Positions 1-7,939 of a DNA stretch of 64,000 nucleotides are shown here, piece after piece. Made by a program: the position numbers and the translations under genes. The notes under the pieces were generated by a model, which ran no database searches, had not been told where the DNA came from, and saw only the letters and a list, made by a program, of their open reading frames with translations. Numbering within the stretch: position 1 is the first letter of the stretch; each line of letters opens with the position of its first letter. Where the stretch lies: positions 1 to 64,000 of the forward strand of contig NZ_JBHUEM010000008.1 in NCBI RefSeq assembly GCF_042680805.1, given 5' to 3'. The stretch is from Bacillus_CJ salitolerans (GTDB lineage: Bacteria; Bacillota; Bacilli; Bacillales; SA4).

Positions 1-406
1 AGTTAGTTTTACTCACCCACATCTAACCTCACAATTTGGTGATATACACATTTCTATGTATTGTCGGTTTAGACCCGTACATTCGGAAGTTTGTCAGCTT
101 AGCCCCTTTTTATAGGCTTTATCGCATACTCACCATATTCAATCAACTCAAGCATCATGAATTACACCTCTCCTTCGAGTAGGCTTTCGTCAGCCGAACT
201 GGTACGGTAATTTCTTACGCCTTTTCACCGAGCTTATAACATTATCATTCTTACCAACTTTAATGCTATTCAACTAAGAGAGAACCCTTCAAGGCGTTAC
301 CCTATCATTTGATTCTTCGATATAACCCTTCAGTTCCGAAAGGAACTGCCTAGTCTTTACTAGAGAAATGTTACCATCCTCCATTTAAACTAGGAACATT
401 TCGCAC
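1..406 (-). mobile_element. Probable 5' part of a group II intron (partial)
   Basis: Read on the minus strand, the segment begins at 406 with GTGCG, the usual 5' end of bacterial group II introns. About 400 nt of highly structured, non-coding sequence follow, with many short hairpins, for example GCAGTTCC-TTTC-GGAACTG and ACGAAAGCC-type loops. No long ORF is present, as expected for domain I upstream of the intron-encoded reverse transcriptase, which would lie beyond the window edge. The plus-strand genes to the right are unaffected. The assignment rests on the 5' signature and structural look only. Another structured mobile RNA, such as a TnpB-associated RNA, is possible. Confidence 0.5.
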
Positions 407-476
407 AACTATACGACCCTATAGTTTAAGTGTATTATTTCACAATCTTATTAAAAGTAGGATTAACATAAATTTA

Positions 477-520
477 CAACAAAAAATCACCCTAGCTCTA
501 AGAAAGAGAAAGATGATTTT
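477..520 (-). terminator. Hairpin with T-run, reading leftward
   Basis: On the minus strand an imperfect stem with outer arms AAAATCA/TGATTTT is followed by TTTTTTGTTG. It lies upstream of the intron 5' end in the intron's direction, so it could end a transcript of the flanking exon. The rest of 407-764 shows no gene that I can support. It is AT-rich and holds only this hairpin before the bioY control region. Confidence 0.35.
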
Positions 521-764
521 AATCATACTTTATTTTCTACATGACCAAACTTTGTTTTATTTAAATGGTCAATCTATATTAGAAAACTACAATTAGTTTT
601 CGATTGCTTCACTTTACTAATTGAATTGTCTCTATGAGTAAAGTTCAGCCCAAGCTAATTTTTTCATTTTTTCTTATTCTTTTCAAGCGAATATGCTTAC
701 ATGATTTGTCCCATCTTCCCTCAAAAAATAAATTCCTTATATCTAAACTAACAAAAAACAACTA

Positions 765-797
765 TATGTTAACAAGTTTGTTAATTAGGTTGACATA
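765..797 (+). promoter_or_regulatory. BirA (biotin repressor) operator
   Basis: TATGTTAAC-N15-GTTGACATA forms a near-perfect inverted repeat (8 of 9 positions pair) with the arm sequence and 15-nt spacing typical of Gram-positive BirA boxes. The right half-site covers the -35 hexamer of the bioY promoter, so bound BirA-biotinyl-AMP would block RNA polymerase. Confidence 0.85.
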
Positions 798-818
798 TGT
801 GTTAGCTTTATTTATATT
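790..818 (+). promoter_or_regulatory. SigA-type promoter of bioY
   Basis: TTGACA at 790-795, a 17-nt spacer, and TATATT at 813-818. It overlaps the BirA operator and lies about 35 nt upstream of an AAGGAG ribosome binding site. Confidence 0.8.
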
Positions 819-859
819 CATAATAGAAATAATTCTTACAAGAAGGAGTCATACATACT

Positions 860-1423
860 ATGAAATTAAAAGACATGATGTACGTCGCAATGTTTGCTGC
901 CATCGTTGCTGCACTTGGGTTATTACCACCTATTACTCTACCTTTTACGCCAGTTCCTATTACAGCACAAACGTTTGGGGTAATGTTAGCAGGAGCCGTA
1001 TTAGGTGCTAGAAGAGGTGGAATGAGTCTATTAATCTTTGTTCTTTTAGTTGCCGTTGGAGCTCCTGTTTTATCAGGCGGACGAGGCGGATTAGGTATTC
1101 TAGTTGGACCGAGTGGTGGATTTGTTTTAAGCTGGCCGATAGCCGCTTTTGTAATCGGCTTTCTAGTAGAAAAATATTGGGGGAAGTTAAACCTTTCTAA
1201 AATCGTTATTTTTAATATAATCGGTGGAGTCCTAATCGTGTATGCAATCGGAATCACGTTCCAATCGATTGTAACAGATGTAGCATGGTATGTTGCTGCG
1301 TCATATTCACTTGCTTACATACCAGGTGATATTCTAAAGGCTGTATTCTCAGGCATTATTGCTCTTCAAATAAAGAAATCCTATCCAATGATCCAAAAGG
1401 ATCAAGGAGCTAAAGCAGCATAA
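860..1423 (+). CDS. bioY: Biotin transporter BioY (S component)
   Basis: A 187-aa integral membrane protein of the BioY family, which binds and imports biotin across the cytoplasmic membrane either with an ECF energising module or alone. The N-terminus (MKLKDMMYVAMFAAIVAALG), the segment PPITLPFTPVPITAQTFGVM and the glycine-rich GPSGGFVLSWPIAAF are BioY hallmarks; about six membrane segments are visible. The ATG is preceded by AAGGAG. A BirA operator over the promoter ties the gene to biotin control. The acyl-CoA ligase and thiolase genes that follow recall the yhfU-yhfT-yhfS arrangement of B. subtilis, but here a terminator and a repeat separate them. Confidence 0.93.
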   Translation: MKLKDMMYVAMFAAIVAALGLLPPITLPFTPVPITAQTFGVMLAGAVLGARRGGMSLLIFVLLVAVGAPVLSGGRGGLGILVGPSGGFVLSWPIAAFVIGFLVEKYWGKLNLSKIVIFNIIGGVLIVYAIGITFQSIVTDVAWYVAASYSLAYIPGDILKAVFSGIIALQIKKSYPMIQKDQGAKAA

Positions 1424-1456
1424 GGGTCTACCATCTTGTTTATCATATGTTCTATT

Positions 1457-1512
1457 AAAAAAACTAAGTAATTGCTCATGTCTTTTGACATAGTACTTGC
1501 CTAGTTTTTTTT
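1457..1512 (+). terminator. Terminator after bioY
   Basis: The arms AAAAAACTA and CTAGTTTTTT enclose an inner TGTC-TTTT-GACA hairpin, and the T-run continues to 1512. It would end the bioY transcript before the downstream lipid genes. Confidence 0.65.
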
Positions 1513-1532
1513 ATATATTCAGCTTACAATTA

Positions 1533-1683
1533 GTTTATCCCGCTCCAACTGGCGCTAAGACCCCCACTTCAAAACTTTAGATGAATCGAGAAGTTTAAGT
1601 GGGGGATAAGCGCCAGTAAGAACCCGATTGGTTCAATTAACAATCAGTGGGGGATGAGGAAAACCCCCACTGATTGAAGTTTC
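1533..1683 (+). repeat. Dispersed repeat family A, copy 1
   Basis: A two-hairpin element. The first is nested: CTGGCGCT with AGCGCCAG outside and CCCCCACTT with AAGTGGGGG inside. The second is CAATCAGTGGGGG with CCCCCACTGATTG. Related copies lie near 7560, 25855, 26338 and 40000. It sits between bioY and the acyl-CoA ligase and ends just before the ligase ribosome binding site. Confidence 0.8.
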
Positions 1684-1712
1684 ACTTTATCGAATTAAAG
1701 GAGATAAGTTTG

Positions 1713-3125
1713 ATGTGTATTGGAAATAACTTCACTCAAATTATTGAAAAAGACCGACAAAAAATTGGTCTAATTTATGAAGAAAAAACGTTAAGCTACG
1801 AACAACTTGTTCAGCATATCGGTTCTATTCAACAATATTTACTAGACACACTTGGAACACAGGAGAAGACAAGGAGAATTGCCTTAAAACTTGGCAATGA
1901 ACCGAGCTTTATTGAAGTATTTTTTGCATCGGTTATGCTTGGCTACAGCTGTATACCTCTTGATCCGAAGTGGACGGATGAACAGCTAGATTATGTATTG
2001 AAGAATAGTAAACCAGACCTTATTGTAACAAATGATCTATATCAAGAAATGCTCCAGGTAACATCCTGTTCATTAAGATCATTCGCGAAACTAGGTGATT
2101 TGTTTTACATAGGCTATACGTCAGGTTCTACCGGTAGACCAAAAGGATTTATGCGAAATCAACAATCATGGATCGATAGCTTCAACGGAAGTAACGAAGC
2201 GTTTCAAATATCTGAACATGATATTATTGCAGCGCCTGGTCCACTATGTCATTCGTTATCATTGTTTGCTGCTGTTTATGCTATTCATATTGGGGCTACC
2301 TTTATCTTACATAGACATTTTGAAGGGCAAGGAGTCATAGCATCTCTACAAAAATATAACGCTACTACTATGTTTGTCGTTCCAACGATGTTAAAGGCAA
2401 TGTTAGATCAAAAATACGATGAAGTGTTGTCCATAGCCAAAATCTTATCATCTGGTGCTAAATGGCTTCCTACCCAAAAACAGGAGATTAGAAGATTATT
2501 CCCAAACAGTGAGCGTATTGAATTTTACGGTGCTTCCGAGACAAGCTATATTTCGTATTTAAATGAGGAAGGATTTAACCGTTATCCGAACTCAGTAGGT
2601 AAGGTTTTTCCAGGCGTAACGGTTACTATTAAAGGACAAAATGGTCATAAATTAAGAGCAAATGAGATAGGGTTGATCTTTGTAAATAGTACAATGCTAT
2701 TTTCTGGTTATCTTGAAGATCAAATTGATTCGGCATTAAATGAACTTACAGTAGGAGATTTAGGATATATAAGTGAGGATGGATATCTAACATTAGTTGG
2801 AAGGCAAAAAAACATGATCATTAGTGGTGGTCTCAATATTTACCCTGAGGAAATTGAAGCTTTTCTAAAAAAACATACATGCGTTGAAGAAGCAGCAGTG
2901 GTAGGAGTTCCTGATGAATATTGGGGGGAGAAGGTGGTAGCCCTAATTAAAATAAAGAGTCGTCAAGCTCTGTCGAAAGAGGATATTGTATCGTTTTGTA
3001 AATCGGGCTTATCCTCTTATAAATGTCCAAAAGTGTTTTATTCAGTCCAAGACTTTCCTTATACGTCTAGTGGAAAGATCGCAAGAACGCAATTGGACGT
3101 CAGTATAGGGAGTGAAATTCTATGA
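1713..3125 (+). CDS. yhfT: AMP-forming acyl-CoA synthetase (YhfT-like)
   Basis: A 470-aa member of the adenylate-forming ligase family that activates a fatty acid to acyl-AMP and then acyl-CoA. Visible motifs are the P-loop GYTSGSTGRPKG, the adenine-binding YGASE, GDLGYISEDGYLTLVGR followed by the hinge, and the C-terminal YTSSGKIAR with the catalytic lysine. The ATG at 1713 is chosen because AAGGAG (1698-1703) lies 9 nt upstream; an in-frame codon further upstream has no such site. The gene overlaps the thiolase gene by ATGA, indicating translational coupling. Its order next to bioY and a thiolase matches B. subtilis yhfU-yhfT-yhfS, hence the symbol. Substrate chain length cannot be read. 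Confidence 0.85.
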   Translation: MCIGNNFTQIIEKDRQKIGLIYEEKTLSYEQLVQHIGSIQQYLLDTLGTQEKTRRIALKLGNEPSFIEVFFASVMLGYSCIPLDPKWTDEQLDYVLKNSKPDLIVTNDLYQEMLQVTSCSLRSFAKLGDLFYIGYTSGSTGRPKGFMRNQQSWIDSFNGSNEAFQISEHDIIAAPGPLCHSLSLFAAVYAIHIGATFILHRHFEGQGVIASLQKYNATTMFVVPTMLKAMLDQKYDEVLSIAKILSSGAKWLPTQKQEIRRLFPNSERIEFYGASETSYISYLNEEGFNRYPNSVGKVFPGVTVTIKGQNGHKLRANEIGLIFVNSTMLFSGYLEDQIDSALNELTVGDLGYISEDGYLTLVGRQKNMIISGGLNIYPEEIEAFLKKHTCVEEAAVVGVPDEYWGEKVVALIKIKSRQALSKEDIVSFCKSGLSSYKCPKVFYSVQDFPYTSSGKIARTQLDVSIGSEIL

Positions 3126-4267
3126 AAAATGTAATGATTGTTGCCGCAAAACGAACACCGATAGGAAAGATAGGAGGAATACTCAAGGATATTCCACCAG
3201 AACAACTAGTTGCTGCTCTATTGCAAAATATCGTCGGAAGCTTACAGTTAAACCCACAAGAAATTGATGAGGTCATAGTAGGAAACACGATTGGCCCTGG
3301 TGGTAACCTAGCGCGTTTGTCATTATTAACCGCTGGATTTCCTTATGAGGTTCCTGGGGTTACGATAGATCGGCAGTGCGGTTCCGGTTTAGAAGCCATT
3401 AATATTGCAGCTAGACATATCCAAGCTGGTGCTGGGGACATTTATTTGGCTGGAGGGGTTGAGAGCACTAGCCTAGCTCCTTGGAAAGTCGAAAAACCAT
3501 CCTCCATTTATTCGAGTCACTTACCATCTTTTTATTCAAGGGCAAAATTTTCACCAGGCACAATAGGAGATCCTGATATGGGAGTGGCAGCAGAAAATGT
3601 GGCACGAGTTTACAAGATTACGCGTGATGACCAGGATCTTTATGCTTTGAATAGTCATCAAAAAGCGGTATATGCCCAAAGAAATGGATTATTCAAAGAT
3701 GAAATTGTATCCATAAATGGAATCGGAGAGGACGAATGCCCTAGACTCCATACCAGCTTAGAAGCTTTAGGTGCACTGAAGCCTGCTTTTGTGGAAAATG
3801 GGACCGTGACGGCAGGTAATGCATGTCCTATTAATGACGGGGCAGCAATGGTTCTATTGATGTCAGAAGATAAGTGTAAAGAGCTCGGCATAACACCACT
3901 AGCTCAATATATGGATTCAACAAGTGCAGGAGTGGATCCAAATTTATTAGGAATTGGACCTGTTCCCGCCGTGAAAAAGTTATTAAATAGAAACTCTCTG
4001 TCAATTCATGAAATTGACCTAGTAGAATTCAATGAAGCATTTGCTTCACAAGTTTTAGCTTCCTTACAGGAACTAGATATTCCGTTTGATCGAGTGAATA
4101 AAGGAGGAGGTGCAATTGCACTTGGACACCCGTATGGTGCTTCAGGAGCTATACTTATCACGCGATTGTGTAGTGAACTAAAAAATAGTGAACAACGATT
4201 AGGGCTAGCTACACTTGGAATAGGCGGAGGACTGGGCGTCGCTACCTTAATCAGACGGATAGAGTAA
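3122..4267 (+). CDS. yhfS: Thiolase family protein (YhfS-like) lacking the second active-site cysteine
   Basis: A 381-aa thiolase-fold protein. The nucleophilic cysteine is present (Cys86 in DRQCGSGLEA), as is the active-site histidine (His336 in GHPYGASGA). The C-terminal loop, normally CxGxGxG, reads TLGIGGGLGVA, so the proton-shuttling cysteine is glycine (residue 366). Acyl transfer to Cys86 remains conceivable, but classical thiolysis or condensation is doubtful. The gene starts inside the ligase stop codon and is followed by an SDR gene, suggesting a small operon for acyl-CoA modification. Confidence 0.85.
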   Translation: MKNVMIVAAKRTPIGKIGGILKDIPPEQLVAALLQNIVGSLQLNPQEIDEVIVGNTIGPGGNLARLSLLTAGFPYEVPGVTIDRQCGSGLEAINIAARHIQAGAGDIYLAGGVESTSLAPWKVEKPSSIYSSHLPSFYSRAKFSPGTIGDPDMGVAAENVARVYKITRDDQDLYALNSHQKAVYAQRNGLFKDEIVSINGIGEDECPRLHTSLEALGALKPAFVENGTVTAGNACPINDGAAMVLLMSEDKCKELGITPLAQYMDSTSAGVDPNLLGIGPVPAVKKLLNRNSLSIHEIDLVEFNEAFASQVLASLQELDIPFDRVNKGGGAIALGHPYGASGAILITRLCSELKNSEQRLGLATLGIGGGLGVATLIRRIE

Positions 4268-4302
4268 TAAACATACACTCAATATAGAGAAAGGTTGTTA
4301 TC

Positions 4303-5091
4303 ATGGTTTTTAAAGACGAAGTTGTCATCGTAACTGGTTCTACGAAAGGGATAGGACGAAGTATAGCCATTCAGCTTGCGAAACTTGGTGCAGCTGTTGT
4401 AATTAACGCTAGAAATGAAGAGGATGTCAAAAAAGTCGTTCAAGAAATCATTTCATTTGGTGGTAGAGCCACTGGGGCTGCCGGAAAAGTAGAGGATATT
4501 GAAACGGGTAGAAAGCTTGTAAAAGCAGCTCACGACTGTTTTGGGCGGATTACGGTTGTAGTAAATAATGCTGGAATTATTCGAGATCGCCTTTTTATCA
4601 AGATGACCGAAAATGAATGGGATGATGTAATTTCGTGTCATTTGAGAGGAGCTTTTTGTACGACCTCAGCAGTTGTGCCATATATGATCGAGCATGGAAT
4701 AAAAGGAACCATCTTAAATATGACATCAACTGCTGGTTTAGAAGGGACCGTTGGTCAAAGCAATTACAGTGCGGCAAAGTCGGGTATACTAGGATTGACA
4801 TGGACGCTTTCTAAAGAGTTAAAAAAAGCGGGAATTGGAGTATTTGCTATTGCTCCTGCTGCTTTAACAGATATGACAAGACCTTATATAGAAAAGGCTG
4901 AAGAACGAGCGAGAGTCCGCATGGAACCATTGCCTGACTATTGGAAAATAGGAAGTACTGAGGATGTGGCAGCTTTTATTGCGAGATTGCTTGAAAAGCG
5001 TGAACAACTTGAATCAGGACAAATTTTTAGTGTTAATGGCAAGAAAATCGGGAAGTGGAATCCCCCAACCTATGAAGAGATTACTTTTTAG
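4303..5091 (+). CDS. Short-chain dehydrogenase/reductase (FabG-like)
   Basis: A 262-aa SDR. The Rossmann motif VTGSTKGIGRSIA is at residues 9-21, followed by NNAG, the catalytic YSAAKSG (Tyr and Lys) and a C-terminal SGQIFSVNG as in FabG-type beta-ketoacyl reductases. It lies 35 nt after the thiolase with AGAAAGG upstream of its ATG. With the ligase and thiolase it could form a route that activates, condenses or cleaves, and reduces an acyl-CoA. The specific substrate is unknown, and no quinone or sugar signature argues for another role. Confidence 0.85.
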   Translation: MVFKDEVVIVTGSTKGIGRSIAIQLAKLGAAVVINARNEEDVKKVVQEIISFGGRATGAAGKVEDIETGRKLVKAAHDCFGRITVVVNNAGIIRDRLFIKMTENEWDDVISCHLRGAFCTTSAVVPYMIEHGIKGTILNMTSTAGLEGTVGQSNYSAAKSGILGLTWTLSKELKKAGIGVFAIAPAALTDMTRPYIEKAEERARVRMEPLPDYWKIGSTEDVAAFIARLLEKREQLESGQIFSVNGKKIGKWNPPTYEEITF

Positions 5092-5103
5092 GAGGAACAA
5101 GCA

Positions 5104-5700
5104 ATGTATTTTGGAAAATCAAAACCACAAACTTCAGGGCGTGTCCCTCCCAATCAAAACGTAACGACAACATTTCCCGTCCTACATCATGGGAATGTGC
5201 CATATTATAAAGCTGATTTATCAGACTGGAACCTCAAAATCTTTGGATTGGTTGAGTGCCCAATCACGTATACCTTTGAAAAAATACTAGACTTTCCGTC
5301 CGTAATGACAAAGAATGATATACATTGTGTGACAGGCTGGTCAAAGCTTGATAACGGATGGGAAGGTGTGTCAACGGAGATTCTTACGAAAGAGGCAAAA
5401 CCATTAGCAGAAGCAAAACATGTAATCATCCATGCAGAAGAAGGCTGGACAACGAATTTGCCGATTCAGGATTTTTTACATGAGACGAGTCTTGTGGCAC
5501 ACTCCCACAATGGTAACAGTCTCACGCCTGAGCATGGATATCCGTTAAGGCTTGTCGTTCCACATTTATACTTTTGGAAAAGTGCAAAATGGATCAGAGC
5601 CATTGAGTTTGTTAAGGAAGACAAACCAGGTTTTTGGGAAAAGAACGGGTATCATATGTATGGGAATCCTTGGAAAGAACAAAGGTTTACGTGGGATTAA
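5104..5700 (+). CDS. yuiH: Sulfite oxidase-like molybdopterin oxidoreductase (YuiH-like)
   Basis: A 198-aa single-domain member of the sulfite oxidase/YedY molybdopterin superfamily. Cys75 in HCVTGWSK is the expected molybdenum thiolate ligand. HSHNGNSLTPEHGYPLRLVVP is the conserved cofactor-binding stretch near residues 135-155. There is no signal peptide and no heme or dimerisation domain, so it resembles compact B. subtilis YuiH. It starts 12 nt after the SDR stop behind TAGGAGG, so it is probably co-transcribed. The physiological substrate is unknown. Confidence 0.82.
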   Translation: MYFGKSKPQTSGRVPPNQNVTTTFPVLHHGNVPYYKADLSDWNLKIFGLVECPITYTFEKILDFPSVMTKNDIHCVTGWSKLDNGWEGVSTEILTKEAKPLAEAKHVIIHAEEGWTTNLPIQDFLHETSLVAHSHNGNSLTPEHGYPLRLVVPHLYFWKSAKWIRAIEFVKEDKPGFWEKNGYHMYGNPWKEQRFTWD

Positions 5701-5701
5701 A

Positions 5702-5740
5702 TAAATAGCCTCAGGATTTTGGGGCTATTTATTTATTTTT
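5702..5740. terminator. Bidirectional terminator between yuiH-like gene and yndM
   Basis: AAATAGCC and GGCTATTT form a stem with a 12-nt loop, followed by ATTTATTTTTTA. It can serve the plus-strand oxidoreductase gene and the convergent yndM-like gene. Confidence 0.7.
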
Positions 5741-6167
5741 TATCCCTTGGATTCTGCTCTTCAGCCATCTCCATTCCATAAGCTAATCTTTCATTAAAAG
5801 CAGACCTTTGCGTTTCTTGTGCTATAGGACTTCTTCTCAACATATATCGATGAACGAATAGCTCTGAAACAGCAACAAAGCTGGCGGTAATGATACTTCC
5901 CCATGCAATTTGCAGGTAGCTATGAAGAAGAATGCTACCGAATATCCAAACAGTTACATACGCAAGGAAAAAGTCAGAAATGATAGCGTTAGCATTACCA
6001 ATTCGAGGCAATAATATTTGATCACCTATAAAGTATGAAAAGACGGTAAGTAGCAAGCTAAAAGACAATATATCTACAAAGGAAGCCTCGAAAAATAAAT
6101 CTAGCGCGATAGTAAAGATAAGGACACTAGAAATAAATTTCATCAAAAGTACAGGTAGATGACTCAT
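5733..6167 (-). CDS. yndM: YndM family membrane protein (DUF2512)
   Basis: A 144-aa protein with four predicted membrane segments in the first 105 residues (for example VLIFTIALDLFF, FSLLLTVFSYFIGDQILLP, FFLAYVTVWIFG, ITASFVAVSELFVH), then a charged cytoplasmic tail ending EEQNPRDKK. The layout and the QILLPRIGNANAIISDF stretch match the Bacillus YndM/DUF2512 family of unknown function. AGGAGGAAAAGC precedes the start. It is monocistronic and convergent with the oxidoreductase gene. Confidence 0.78.
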   Translation of the reverse strand: MSHLPVLLMKFISSVLIFTIALDLFFEASFVDILSFSLLLTVFSYFIGDQILLPRIGNANAIISDFFLAYVTVWIFGSILLHSYLQIAWGSIITASFVAVSELFVHRYMLRRSPIAQETQRSAFNERLAYGMEMAEEQNPRDKK

Positions 6168-6378
6168 GCTTTTCCTCCTAAAAAATTGCTTTTCTTAAAC
6201 AGTATTTTTCGTTAACTATTATTGTGTTGTATTTATGTATGATTCATACTAATTTTGTTAGAATACTTTCACGTTGTATGGAAGAAAATGCTTCCGAATT
6301 ATTGGAATAGGGGAAGAAGTACATACGTTTTACTACAATGAAAAATAAATAACGACAAATAGATAGGGAGACAGAAGA

Positions 6379-7010
6379 TTGAAACGACTAATTTTATTAA
6401 GTGACCTACATCATAAACAAATAATCGAATTGCGAGGATTATTGGCAGATTGGATTACCACTTCATTCCAAAGCTGGGGTATATCACTTCACAGTCTGAT
6501 TTAAGCAGAAAATACTTTAATGTGGGTCGTACCTATTTTAATGAAATCGGGTTCAAGGATATTGTATATTTTGAATTAGATGTAGAGTATACCCCTTCAC
6601 TTACAAACGAATTGCTTAATAGAGAGGCAATTTTTTTGTCAGGTGGTAACACATTTATATTTTTAGAGAATATAAGAAAGCGAGGATTCATTCCACTGCT
6701 CCAAAAATATGTGGAAAATGGGGGTATTTTAATCGGTCAAAGTGCCGGCAGTATTTTAATGTCTAAGACAATTGAAATGGCAACCTTTCTCGATGAAAAT
6801 GTTTCCAGACTCAATAATATTAATTCCTTACATTTAGTTGATTTTGAGTTTATGCCACATTGGGAAGGAGATTCAAGGTTGATCTCACAATTAGAAAACT
6901 TGAAAAGTCATCATCCAATATATGCTTGTAAAGATGGAGATTGGATTAGTGTAAATGGAGAAGAAGTACAACTCCATGGAGAGATCATAAAGATTGAAAA
7001 AGGATATTGA
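6379..7010 (+). pseudogene. Peptidase S51 (peptidase E-like), frameshifted near its 5' end
   Basis: A TTG start at 6379 behind AGGGAG opens a frame reading MKRLILLSDLHHKQI, a plausible N-terminus that stops soon after about 6450. The remaining protein continues in another frame from about 6455 as FIPKLGYITSQSD through the family motifs SGGNTFIFLENIRKRG and GQSAGSILMS (the catalytic serine in GxSAG) to 7010. The second frame has an upstream stop at 6414, so no intact start of normal length exists. Either one indel broke the gene or a shortened protein starts at TTG 6450. A sequencing error would look the same. Confidence 0.7.
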
Positions 7011-7144
7011 GGCCGCAGTGACACTCTCTAGCATACTTTCTAGTACTTTTTACTCGGGATAATTTAACTATTTTTGGTAGAATTTGCTGAAAATTGTTGA
7101 AGAAATATGTCTTCCGTTTTATGATTCAAGTATAATAGGTAAAA

Positions 7145-7217
7145 GGCAAACTTATTGAAAAATAAGGACGCAAAGCTACGAGTCTAAGGTTGAATAAGCT
7201 ATGATAGTCGGGCTGCC
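7145..7217 (+). promoter_or_regulatory. Cyclic di-GMP-I (GEMM-I) riboswitch aptamer
   Basis: The sequence shows the GEMM-I core: GGCAAAC, a first helix capped by a GAAA tetraloop (CTTATT-GAAA-AATAAG), the linker GGACGCAAAGC, and the second helix ending in GTCGGGCTGCC. A TATAAT at 7131-7136 lies just upstream. It is followed by an intrinsic terminator (7261-7292), so it probably controls transcription into the short ORF at 7329. Confidence 0.88.
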
Positions 7218-7260
7218 AAAAAGAATGAACTTATCTGGTTAATTGGAACCAATCACCGGT

Positions 7261-7292
7261 AAAGTCCACTAATCTTTTTGGTGGGCTTTTTT
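7261..7292 (+). terminator. Expression-platform terminator of the c-di-GMP riboswitch
   Basis: AAAGTCCAC and GTGGGCTTTTTT form the stem of a classical intrinsic terminator about 45 nt after the aptamer. Confidence 0.85.
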
Positions 7293-7328
7293 ACATAACA
7301 TATTTTTTTCATAAAGGTGGGAGCAATT

Positions 7329-7580
7329 ATGACGGTTTTGTTTGGCTCAATTGAATACTTTCAAAGTGAAATTATTTCCTTCATTAATGGTAATGGTGTA
7401 AATGAAATAGAGGAGGATAAGCTTTCAATATTATTAAATAGGTTGCAAAATGAAATATTTTCTGATTTTATATGTGAAGAAAATATTCGATCAGAATGTA
7501 TGCGAAACCTGTCAATTGCTTTTGAAAGGTTACTACATAAACAAGATATTTGTGTAGGTAGGTTATCTCGCTCTAACTAG
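7329..7580 (+). CDS. Short protein under c-di-GMP control, C-terminus formed by a repeat
   Basis: An 83-aa ORF starting at ATG 7329 behind AAGGTGGGAG, directly downstream of the c-di-GMP riboswitch. The protein (MTVLFGSIEYFQSEIISF to DICVGRLSRSN) has no recognisable domain; it is predicted helical, with a few cysteines. Its last seven codons (GRLSRSN) lie inside repeat family A, which begins near 7560. The original gene has therefore probably been truncated or given a new end by the repeat. Whether the remaining polypeptide works is unknown, and it could be a pseudogene. Confidence 0.5.
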   Translation: MTVLFGSIEYFQSEIISFINGNGVNEIEEDKLSILLNRLQNEIFSDFICEENIRSECMRNLSIAFERLLHKQDICVGRLSRSN

Positions 7581-7692
7581 CGCTAAGACCCCCACTTCCT
7601 GTGGCAACGTCTGTGAGACTCACATCTACAATCAGTGGAGGATGAGGAAAACCTCCAATGATGGAAGTTTCATACTATGAAACTTCCAAATA
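7560..7692 (+). repeat. Dispersed repeat family A, copy 2
   Basis: Begins TATCTCGCTCTAACTAGCGC and continues with AAGACCCCCACTT, then the second hairpin AATCAGTGGAGG with CCTCCAATGATGG. The first hairpin is rearranged compared with copy 1: after the CCCCCACTT arm it has CTGTGGCAACGTCTGTGAG, also seen in copies 3 and 4. It overlaps the 3' end of the c-di-GMP-controlled ORF. Confidence 0.75.
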
Positions 7693-7827
7693 ATTGAAAA
7701 GAATAATAAGGTAGAGTATAGTTAAGATGGACAGTGAGAGTGATGCTCATTTCTATACAGATTATGTTCAAACAAATGAATAAAGCTATTGTGCACAGAT
7801 GAACTAAACAATAGAAGTGTTAGTCAT

Positions 7828-7883
7828 AAGGCCAAACAAAGTGTAAGGTGTATCTCTAATCTTATATTTGTTGTGGCCTTTTT
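7828..7883 (+). terminator. Terminator upstream of the sensor kinase
   Basis: AAGGCCA-ACAAA pairs with TTTGTT-TGGCCTT and is followed by TTTTT. An inner TAAG/CTTA pairing extends the helix. It ends transcripts from the repeat or short-ORF region, or acts as an attenuator before the kinase at 7940. Confidence 0.7.
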
Positions 7884-7939
7884 AGCGTCTCCGTAATACG
7901 AACAGAAAATACTATTGGTTGTAGAAGGGATAAGAGAAA

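Noticed and set aside
7720..7790. 18-codon frame ending before the kinase leader
   Set aside because: No ribosome binding site and no similarity; it lies between a repeat and a terminator.
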